Positions 47,201-59,200 of a stretch of 64,000 bases of DNA are shown one piece after another (within the stretch, counting starts at the first letter, position 1; every line of letters starts with the position of its first letter). This DNA comes from Cheiracanthium punctorium. Lineage: Eukaryota > Arthropoda > Arachnida > Araneae > Cheiracanthiidae. A program made the position numbers and the translations under genes. The notes beneath the pieces are model-generated. The model was not told the DNA's origin. It ran no database searches and saw only the letters and a program-made list of their open reading frames with translations. The stretch is taken from NCBI GenBank assembly GCA_038373885.1, contig JAWZYV010013562.1, positions 124,001 to 188,000 of the forward strand, read 5' to 3'.

Positions 47201-50200
47201 GTTTGCATATTTCAGAACTATGCAGATTTGTTTATTACAGAAAATAACAGGATGGAAAAACCATGGACAATATTTTTTAACCCGTTCAGGACGGACGCCC
47301 GCAGAAAGAAGTGCTCCCCACAGAACGACACCTCTCCATTGTCCGCAAAGCCGAACACGCAAATACATAACTAATATTTTAAAGCCTTATGGTAAATTTC
47401 GAAGCACGGATCAACGCACAAACCGGCATTTCAAAGTTTACATTCTTATGCAGTGTCCCGTATGGTCGAAGTGTAGGAATAAAGAGGAGTTTTTTAGAAC
47501 TAACTTGGCTTCCTTAAAAACTTTCTATCCTACATAGTCCATCTCCACTTTGTTTGGCTTTTAACATTTAGAATAGTATGTGAGCAGTCTAATAAAAGAC
47601 CTGAGTTCATTGACATTTGTAGATGACGGAGCTTTTTTATAGCCTCAAGCTTTTCTTCTGTTGGGTGAAGGCCTTCGCTGTCAATACGATGAACTAAATA
47701 TTCAACTGTCGGCTTAATTAACTCACATTTTTGAGCATGAAGTTTAATGCCTGCGTCTCGTTAGTGCAAAGTCTAGATTCCGAGGATGAGGTACTTCATC
47801 TTCCCCATTGATTAAAAGATCGTCTAGGTAGCAGCAGGCATCTGCTACTCCGTACAGGACGTTTTCGATCTCTCTCTGAAAAATTGCTGGAGCTAATGCT
47901 ACTCGAATTGTACCCGGGTATATCGGAATAAACCCCCGTGCGTGTTAATCACGACCATATTACGGGAGCTCTCCTGTAGCTGCAGCTGACAGTAAGCATC
48001 ACGAATATCTAGCTTTGTGAATGTTTACCCACCTGCCAGTTAACAGGGAATTCAGTCTTAAAGGAAGTTTATAATCCCAGTTCAAAATGGTTCAGTGGCT
48101 TTTAAATTCAATCCAAACTCAATAATATTGGAGTCGGGTCTCTTACATTTATATGCATAACTTTTATTTACAGAAAAAAAATTATATACATTTTAATCAT
48201 TTAACATTTTCAGTAAGTTAAATGCTTGTAACAGCCATACAAGTAGAAATCGGTCTGCCTACTAAAGAAGCCCGAGATCCAAGTGCCTCCTTTCATGGTT
48301 CCACAGGGGGGAACAGGGTGACCAGATACTTTTTTTTCTTTCTTTCTTTGAAAATCACTGTCGAAATTTACAAAAGTCACTGTTTATTACTGTCACTAGT
48401 GGTTAATTCACTGTTCTTCAGTTACCTACCTGTTTATGTTAATATAATATGGCAATACTTTAGCAAAAGGTATTTTATGTAGTAAGCAGTAATAAGGAGT
48501 GTCTATGGTTCTGTAATAAACTACTGAGCAGTAAACTACTGAGCAGGCCAATAGCAGATCTGGTTTTTAATGGGATAAAATCTTTGAGGGCGCTACAATC
48601 AAGTAGAGTTTGATCTAGCTGACGGTAGCACAGTCAAACATACACAAAGAAAAGACAGAAAAATTTAACATTCCAAGGTAATTTTCGAGGTTTTTAATGA
48701 AAAAATAAATTTTCCTTGAGATTTTGTGGAGTTATAAGAACTAATTTTTAATTTACTGTCTTTGCTAATTAGTAAAGTAATATCAGTTTAAATAAAAGTG
48801 CTATCAGCATTTTAATTGCTAAAATAACTGACTTTAATATGCTATGTGATAGTATTTTTTTTTTTTTTCTGAAGTATTGATGTTATTGTGATTGCTGACG
48901 TATTTCAATATTTTCACCAAACTGCCTAATAATTTCCTTTTTTTTTTTTTTTGAGAATTTTGTTGTAATACTCTAACGCTAGTAATGTTGTAACTTGTGT
49001 TGTTATTTCAAAATTAACACAAAAATGGGACCATCGACGATGTGGTGCTAGATATTGCGTGCCAAGGGAGAGGAAAAAAAAGCAGAACAACATTCAATGA
49101 CAGCGCCCTCTCTTGTTTTCCTCTCTAGATGGAACAAGATTTGGTGAACTGTGTACTGAGCACGTTTCACTATTCAAGCATTTTGACAATTTTCGCAAAA
49201 ATAGAAAATCCTGAACAAATTCCTATGATTGAGGGATAAGCAGAGCCTAAGACTTTTTTTTTTTTTTTTTTTTTTTTTTGATTGGGCGATAGGTCCTTGA
49301 ATTGCCAAGTTAAAAATCGGTTCTTAACAACTGGTTTTCATAAACTATATTACCAAGTTAATACTTTTGCCAACTGATTTTGACAAAGGGCCGTGGTAGC
49401 CCAGTGGTTGTTAAGGCGTTGGACTCGTAACCGGAAGGTCGTGGGTTCGATACCGGCGTACTACCAAAGACCACCGTGTACATGCGGTGTACGTGCACGT
49501 TAAATCCGTGGTTCCGAAAGTCCTCTCGGCGGTCGCTAGCAGTTTCCGAGGATTGCCAATATTCAGAAGTCCCCCACCTTCTGATGAGGTTCCAAATTGT
49601 GGCGGGAAATTACGGGAAGGACGTATATGTAGCTCTAAGCGACACATTCAGTGACGCGAGCTGTCCTCTCCTGGCAAACAAACAAACAAACTGATTTTGA
49701 CAAGTCTACCAGGAATAAAAACGATATCACATTTTTCGATAGTATCCACTAAAACAAATTACAAAGTTTGCCAGCTAGGTTCTAATTTTGCTAAGTGTAA
49801 CAGAATATGACAATGCTAGGGGAGAAGATTTCTCGCGTCCCCCTTTAGCAAGGGCCTTGGGAACAGGGCGTGTTTATAACATTTTTGTGACTAGGACACT
49901 CTTCAAATTTTATGGCTCTGTATGCAGCCGGCCCAATTTATGTGTCCCTGTACATAGCTTTAAACTCAATTTTTAAGCCTATTTGGGTGTGTTCCCAGAG
50001 CACGAGCCTCAAGTGCCTATATAATATTCAGGGCCTGGATAGGGATGAGTACCAGTAAGCATGACCATGATTAAAAATCCACATATAATCAGGGTTGTTA
50101 ATTCTGCGCCGATTGCGCCGAGCTGCGCCGAAACACAAATATTGCGCCGAACTGCGCTTTTAGCCGATTTTTGCGCCGGTCTGCACCGAATACGTCATTT

Positions 50201-53200
50201 TGACTCTTTGTTAAATTTTTGCCACGCTCATTTATCTTTTAAAGCGTGTATGGAAAGCTAGTTAGCAGTAAAGAAAGTTTCAAACTGCGTACGAAAGCTG
50301 CATTCCGAAGCCATTCTACCCGCCCCGGATCGGACCACTCGGGTTTTGTTAGTCACCTCAATCAGGGCCGGCCAGATAGGCAAACAAGTACCGTAATTTA
50401 TGGAAGAAACGCCGCGGCGTTTATGAGTTTGAAAGTTAAAAAATAGTAAGTGTGGCGTTTCTACCGGGTGTGGCGTTTACAATATTTTTAATTTTTTTAA
50501 GCCGATCTTCAACGAAAAATCGAAAAATTCGTTTCGTGATAATTTTCTCAAAAGATGGCGCCACCACCGACACGTACTCTTTAGCGTGCACAGATCACAG
50601 CGTAGCGAATCGGAATGGGAACCAACCCCCATAGAAAAGAGGTTTGATCTTTGATCCAGTTTTGGAGAAAGTCAGAGCACCCTAAGCTGGGTCCATGTCC
50701 CGTGCTCTGAAGTGGATGGCTTCATACATCCAACCGATGTCTCCTCAATTAAGTAAAAAGAAAAAAAAATAGAAGTAAATCTTTTACATCTACATTTTAG
50801 AACTATAATTAAATTTTAATGAAGTTTTGAATATATATTTTGAAGGGTTAAAGTTCTGTAAAATACCGCAAAAGTGCACTACCCTCTATTAAATGCACCC
50901 GTTTTTCACATGAACCTCTATTGTTCTTAAAATACTGAATTTCAGCCAAAATTAGTCAATGTTGCGCACGGTGAGAGTTTAACCCTTCCCCCCTCCCCCC
51001 CCCCAAAAAAAAAAATAAATAAATAAAGTTAATCTGAAAGATTTTTTTTTTTCGCCGTGCGGCTTTGCGCCCTGTGCACTCTATGGAATAAACTCTGCCA
51101 ACTAATTGGTATGCTCAAGAAATGCTGAGTGCTTTTAAAATAAATCCCAATGTTATAAATATAAAAATAATAATTAAATACCATCAAGAGTTGTTACAGA
51201 ACATTCAGTTTAAAACAACAATTTGCTGAAGCAAGCTCATTACGTAATCAACAGCTGGCCATCCGCGGGGGGGGGGAATGTTTACTTTTAACTGGAGACT
51301 TTTCTCACACATCGATTGCTGTTTTCATTTTAATGGCGCCTGGTCGTCTGTCCGAACTTTGTGTGGATGCAAGAAGGTTTTTAGAAGTTATTTTTTTATT
51401 TCTATAAATTCACCTTTGTGAATATAAACATTGATATCCGATTATTTGAAAATAGAAATCGTAAGCTTCGTAAAATAGTGGCAAATACTTTAAAATATTC
51501 TATGGGAAGGGGGAGAAAAAAGGAGATTTTTTTTACGTTTATCCAATTTCTACCGAAATATATCGGATCAACTTAATAGCTTTTTTTATAAATTAGGTCT
51601 AATAAGTAATGCAACATATTTTTTATTTATTTATTTTTTGTTAATTAAGAAATTATTTTAGAAAACACTGAATTTTATCTGGCATTGACTTCTGAACACG
51701 ATCACCCCCCCCCCACACACACACACACACACACCAACGATCGCGGCTGCGGCGTTTTTCTAGCTAACTAAGCTCATTTTCGTGGGTGCGGCGTTTCTTC
51801 CATAAATTACGGTAATCATCGCAACGGGCACCGTTTTTTGTTTATGAAGGGGCAGGATTTGCTATTTGGAGATGAAACATTATGGATCAATTCGTTTTTC
51901 AACATGTACACATGCATTTTTTTTTTCTTTTTTTTTAATTGATATTGTACCTTTTTGAGAAAGAAAAATGGAGGAAAATGTTTTTTTGGTGCAAAATAAA
52001 TCTGCTGTCTTTAAATGAAAACTTAAAGGAGAAATCAATACGCCTTTCATAACTTGTTATTCGAAAAGTTTTTATGTATTCACACTGTTTACAAAAGCGA
52101 TTCATATGTTTTACCTTTTCGAGCTTAAAAAAAAAAAAAGCCCCCTCCTCTGAAATGGGTAACGATCCGCCACAGCTCTATGTATATGTATTTTCCCGAT
52201 TTGAACTGGCACTATTTTTTCGGGCCCCACCACTGAAGCAGGTCACGAGCCGCCACTGGCTGTTATAGAAAGTGGACAGATTCTATTAACGGAAGGGAAG
52301 GATAGACTTGCAAAAACATTAAAACTATCAGAAGAAAATGAAAAAGCTCAAGAAGAAATTAATAAAAATAAAAAAAAAAGAATAAATAGAAAACTAGATA
52401 ACTTATGATACTTAATTTGTAATCTCATTATTAATTTCTCATAATCTTAATTTTTAACTTCCCATAATTCTTAATTTCTCTCAACAGTCATTAAATATTT
52501 TTTGTTTACATTTGCTTTGTTTATTGTGTTCAAGTATTATAGATGAATATGTAAATATTAAATGAGGTTAAATTACTGATACAAAAGCATGTGCTATTAA
52601 AAGTACACACATTTAATTATTCTAACCATCAAATTTATTTTGTTTTCGATACTGCTTACCAATTACGTGTTGTTGTATAAGAGGTATAATATTTAGGTTT
52701 TCAAAAATCTCCATTTAGTACTACTTGTGATTTGTAATAGAACCAAAGAATGAGATAGAAGCTTTTGTTTTAAAATTTAGTTTTCATTTTATTTGTGCTC
52801 TCTTTTTCGAGAGGAAGATTCCCTAAATGATTCTGAAAAAGAAAAAAAAGGGGACAGGGATTGGCAACCTGTGGCTCGCAAGCCGCATACAAATCATACT
52901 CATGGTTCTTGAGTAGGAAAAAAATGACTTAACCACAGAAAGGTTGCTGACTCCTGATATGTATTGTTTTTACCAAGTTGCTGATAGCATAGCCTGTATA
53001 CACCCCTTTTTTTTCCAGAGCTTTCCTAAAGTGCTTTGAAATAGTGTTTTGCTTTTAGCAAATGGTGTTTGCTCGCAAACTTTGCTTTTCTTGTATGCAT
53101 TTATTGTGTTCCTAAATCTTCAATTTTATGCTCCAAAATCATGTTAATTCTGATCTCGAATCTTAGTTTTCCTCTCGGAAACTATTTTTTGTGCTCTCGA

Positions 53201-56200
53201 GGGGCTCCCAAATGGAATTTTTCTGCTCCCAAATGGAATTTTTCTGCTCCCGGGGTGCTCTCAAATGAAATTTTTTCTGCTCCCGGGGTGCTCCCAAATC
53301 GAGTGTTGGAGTTAACATCCCTGTATAATTTATAAAAAAAATTATTTTGTGAAACATTATACGTACTTCAAACAACTACAAAAATATGTTATTAATATTC
53401 TGGAGAAAAATCATACAGGTTCTCCTTCTTATACAAATTGAAGCTATCATTCGCTCTATGTAGGATGGCTCGTATCAGTCTCATATTAGGACATGAACCA
53501 CCACCAAAAGATTTAAGCCTTCTTTCACTAAGATTTCACTAAGCCTCTTTCAATTTCTCTATACTGATTCTCCATCTTCTTTTTAATGGTAAAAGTGTGA
53601 CCACCTTGCTCTGGAAAGCGTCGCCTGTACAGCGGGTATCCGTCGTTTCCCGTTTCAGTCTCTTCAATAAACTACCGTGGATATTTTTTTGTATCTTTTT
53701 TTTTTTTCACTCAAACATGTCGATGCCGGATTCAGTGGGCCACACGGTCCAAGTATAATATGTTTTGAGACAACGTCAAAAAGCACAGTGTCCTCATGTT
53801 TATTTGGTATTTCTGCGGAAATAACGGCATCGATTTGTGTTGGGCGTATTTTTTCCTTAAGCTATACTAAAATAAGAGCATGTGGGAGACCTTTTTTACT
53901 ATTCTATTTTGTACATCCAGCACAGTGTGTCGCCTTAAATTTGACTCTTGGCTAGGATGTGAATGAGTTTGATTAATTTTTGTTTAAATACCCTCGCTAC
54001 TAAATCATGGCGGTCCAAAAATGATTCATCGATCCGAAGTTCTTTGATCTCTATCCATGTCGGATTACTTGTAAATGTAAAAGAGATCTGTACGTCCGTG
54101 TACTCTTACATGTGACATTTCATCCTGAGCGTACTCGTGTACATGATCGGGGCTTCCCGTAAATGAAGACTGATGTATTACCATTTTACCTACGTCTGTT
54201 ACTTTTCCGTCTTTGAATGGAATCTTTTAAGTGTATATACTCCTCTACTCGAAGTTTCTTTTGGTTAAGCCTTAAGTAAAGACGGCGTTCACTCTCTATC
54301 TTCGCATACATATCTACAATGTATTGATGGAAAAGTTGTCTGTAATGTAGAGTATGGTTTGAACTTTCAAGTCTTATCGTTATTCGATAAGCCTAATAAT
54401 CCATTGCAGAAACTCTTTTATTGATTGGATTTCCTGTTAGTGGATGTCTTTGTTGTAAATTGAAATGATATCCATCTTCACCTTCCCGAAACATAATTGG
54501 ATATGGAAGGGCATCATAAGAACGGTGGGTTTCAGAAATGCGTTCCAAAGACGCACGCCACCTCTGAAGAATTATATCTCTTCTGAAATTCTTCCCCTGC
54601 CATCACAATTGCTACTTCATTTATAGTGGGTTTGTTAAAACGCCTTTCATGTTGACCTGCTGGAGCTTTGTCGGCTCGAATCTCTAAATTGTACTCATCA
54701 TTTTATCTAAGGCCGTTATAAATATTTTCACCAAAGCATTGTTTTTGTGCAACAACTTTTGAATATTTAAAATAATGTTTTTACTTGTCCCAGGAACTGC
54801 TTTACTACGCTGATCTACTATTTTTTCATCTCCAACAAAATAAATTTCCAAAAAATTGGGTGAATCATTTGTTGTTGAATCTTTGAAACTTCTGAATAGA
54901 TTCTAAAGTACTTAAATAGACACTCAAAAGAACTTTAATATCCTCTATAGGCATCTGTGTAGTGTAACTACTGAACCGATTCTAAAACTTCTTTTCACTG
55001 ATAGAAAACTATACTATCCCTGTATAATATAGGCTACCTAGTGTATACTAGGTATACTAGTGTATAAGAAATGTAACTAAAACGCTTGCCTTAAAACAAA
55101 AAAGATATGCATCTTAGCATAACTTATTCCATTTAATAATACACGGCATAGTAATATATTTCGAATATCTAATAAAGCTCTTTATTCGCTCAAACCAAAC
55201 ATCATCTAAAGGCCTATTCATACAATTCCGGTTTTCGGCTCCGACAGTTTTAATAAAAATAATAATACTTTCGCCCTTCTGGGGTCAATAACAATGGATT
55301 AAGGCGATCTTTATTGCTTCACGCAAGACACAATTCTGGGAGAAAACATTTATTACTGCACTTCACTTACACACAACATTAAGAACATATATAATATCAA
55401 ATTGTCTGCTTTCGCTGTACTCGTGAATCTAAATTCTACAATTACATAGTACACAAAAAGCGACATCTATCGGTGAGGGGACATTCCAAGCCAAATCATC
55501 CAGGCGTGTAAACCCATTGTCAGCAGATTTGGATGAAACTTGCTGAGTTTATTCTATGCATCGATCTAAGAACATTCACAGAATTTTACTTTATTATGTC
55601 AATTATTTTCTGAAATATAGAGCTTAAAAGTTTGGTCGAGAACATGTTAAAATCCAGAAAGTGTACATCTTGCAACCTGCATACTTCCTCATTTTTTGCT
55701 ATAACATGGCTATATTTTAAGTTAGGGAGCTAATTCTTTTTTTAATTTGTTCAGAATTAAATTTTCAATTCAAATATATAGTTCAATTGGAAATTTAAAG
55801 GAATTAAAGTTTTTAAAAAAAACTTAAACATCAAGATTGAATTCTTTTCAGAACACTGACTTGTTTTCGGAAACTAATGAATAACAGAAGTGGATCTTGA
55901 AAACTCCTTAAACCAGTTACGCCATTAAAAACTAGACAAAAAATACTAAAAAATGATGCAATAATATTAGTGGGGTTTTGAGCCTTCATGAATGAGTCAA
56001 ACTTTAACTTTCAAAACGTCTCAAAATCCTCCATTAGCTTGCTTTTACTTATCAAAATACTACTTCAGTGATTTTGAACATTCTTTTTTGAAGATTCTTA
56101 CATAAAATAAGTGAATTAACTTTTGAAATACGAGCTTCATTAGAATAATTAATAAATTACTAACCTGAACATTTAAGTTCTGCGTTTAGGACTAAAGGTT

Positions 56201-59200
56201 GTAAATTGGAAGCACAGAAATTACAGCCCGACATGAAATTAAGTGAATTTATTTCACCTTTCAGCTATTTTTTTCTGTGACATTGTTCTAATTTTGTAAA
56301 AACTACCCATTTGTGAAATTATTTCTGGAGTTTCAATTCCACACAAAATATGCTGAGAAGGGACAGGGCACTTATACTTTCTCTAAGGCCAATAAAAGAA
56401 TTGAGATGGTTCATGTGATTACATGAAAATAATTGTATAGTCCCCTTCTTTATTAACTTCGCTCACTAGTCCGATCCACCAGTTACCTTTATATAGACAA
56501 GCCACATAACTGTGTAGATTTGGTTTAAAAAGACGTAATGTTTTTGCTTCTTTGAGATTCCATTCGGTACTTGCATCAGGATCTAGACATGCGTTTTGCT
56601 ATAATTTCATCATGGGATAATGGACTAAAAAAATGGAAGCTTCTTATCCCAGGAATTGTTTTCCCTTTGGAAAATCCTTCTTGAAGTTTATTTCTAAAGC
56701 TGAGGATTTCTTCTTGCCTTAAGACAAAGAATGATATTTTAGAAAATAGCGAAGAACAAAATAGGAACATTTGGTGGATATTTGTAATTTGTGAGGATTG
56801 CTGAGCACTCTGAAGATTTTTCTTAGTAACTTTTTTTTTTTTTCCCACAGTTACACCAATCCCATCACAAATTGTCTTCCATGGCTTGTGGCATGGAATG
56901 ACCAACAAGCATCTAGGTCAATATCTTCTTTGTGTTGACATAAGTTCAACGTGCTCTTAAAATTTTTGTACTTAGCACTACACCCATACGTGAAATATTC
57001 TACTGGTTTTATAAATGGAAATTGCGTTTTAATAAAATTTGTTGTTTTTTGTTGCACGCAGTAAACAAATGGGACATCGTGATTCAGATCTTCTGATATG
57101 AAGCACATTGGAGTCCCTATTAGTGATCCATCCGGGTTCTTAGTAAAAATTACTGTCGAATGTAAAGAGCAGCTTAAGGGACTCCAGTCGTACGATTGTA
57201 CTTAATTTTGCGGAACAAAATTATAATTTTCTGCAAAATCCATTAAAGTTAAACATTCATTGTCATTTAAAGTCTCTTTTCTTTGCTTCAGGTATGAATT
57301 TTGCATCTTGGCTATGTACGAATGGGGTACAAGAGCTTCCATTTTTTCTGTTACTAACTCTATAATTTCTTAAGCAGGTAGAGTCATTGTCTGAAGTTTC
57401 ATACGACCATCATTAATTCATTGGGAAAATTGTACTTCATCATCGTCATCATAATCTTTAAGCAATTCATTCAAGTGACTTTTGAAACGTTCATTATTTT
57501 TGGGGCAGTCAGGGCAGCAATGCAGCATACACGCTGTATTTTCCCTCGCTCCCACGCTCTTGAGTCCTCCCCCGAAAAGAAAAGTTGGTTCCGCCTTTGT
57601 TTACAAACAATGTAAATATGCACTAATAATACCAATTGATTAAAGGTAATAATAATTTAAGTACAATCTTAGTTAAAAATGGTTTTGTAAAATCTGGGTG
57701 CTCCGAAGTAATCTTTTGCCGGGGGCCTCATCTAAACATGATCAGGCTAGGATAAATGTATGAACTTATAAATTTAATTGTTTTTGAAATAGTACAATAA
57801 TTCAAATTGTAAACAATTGATAAACCCCCGACATAAAATAATGCACAGTGGAGTTCTTAATAGAAAAAAAGAAAGAGAACATTCTCATTAAATGACAGTG
57901 ACAGCAATAAATAAGAAATTATAATAATGGTAAGAAACCTTTCTTTATATGTACTTCTTCTTTTAGCTAGGTTTGGTTCCAGAAAAACAATTAACCAAGA
58001 CATTTATTTAAAATAATATAATTCAAATATATTATCAAACACTTACCATTGCTTGGAGTATCTTTAGAAGTACCCTCAGTATCTTGAATTGATTCGTTGC
58101 TTTCCGACAATTGTGCGGATGTAGATGGTCGACTCGAAAAATAATTACTAATTTTTGTTGCGTTTTTATTTCGTGCCTCATCTCTTATAAGATTTTGATA
58201 ACCGGATAATTTCTTTTTTTGTCTTGTTTCATCCCTCATTTTCCGTTGTGAATAAAACACAAAATGCTTAGTTCGCCTGGCTTATTGTATTAAGAAATGG
58301 AGAATCAAAAATGGAATGCGAACGGGAAACAAAGTTATCCTAAAAATTCCAACTTCTATAGGGTCATCAAAAGATGAAGAGACATCATTACACCACACTA
58401 CAACCACTGGACGACTAAACTGATTTTGGACCAGCTTTAAAATGTTTGACTCAGTCAGGTTCTATGTACACAAACGTAGTACATATCAGGTTCTATGTAC
58501 ACAAAGTAGTAAAGTACATGGGCAACCTGCGGCGCCTCTAACTGTCTGGCGCCTGTGTGCGCCCATGGGCCACGCCGCCCACATGGGCGGCGTGGCCCTG
58601 CAAGTAACATGGGCGCAAGGTTGGTGCCATCTACATTATTCCCAAGTAACTAATCACAACACAATCGTTTATAAGTAAACAAAATTTTTGCATAACGGAA
58701 AAGAAATACATACCTTGCTAACTATTCCACAAGTTTCTAGGAGATGTGTCCCGGTTTTTCTACTAAACACGCTCCTGATTAGTGATAGTTGTTATTGACT
58801 TAAATAGTTAGTCTAGAAGCTCTTATTTTAAATATTATTTCTTAAACTAGAACTTAAAAATACTTTCTCATTGCCTAAAATAAGTGTAAGCGTACTTGTT
58901 ATTATAGTAGAAAACTGCTCTGTGAGCGTATCCTATCAAAAACATGTTCAGAAGAATAAATTTTTCATTTTAGGAATTAACAGTGACATTGTTGTCAAAA
59001 ACTACGTCATCTAAAGCTAAAAAGTCTACTCTTGTGACAATTCTTTCCAACAAAAGCTATGGTATTTACGAAAAGCTACGGGTACTGCTTCTCTATATAT
59101 TTTATTGTAAAGGTGAGTAAACATAAATTTTTCAAAGTTTCAGAGATTCCGTGAGAAAATTCAAATGAGATAAGAAAATGTCAAACTTCCGCCCACAACT

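Noticed and set aside
49387..49470. Functional tRNA-Thr gene
   Set aside because: It is the head of a SINE with target duplications, body and tail, so it is not a stand-alone tRNA.
52273..52413. 44-codon charged helix as an SM exon
   Set aside because: It has no acceptor in phase, ends in a stop, and the flanking SM exons join without it.
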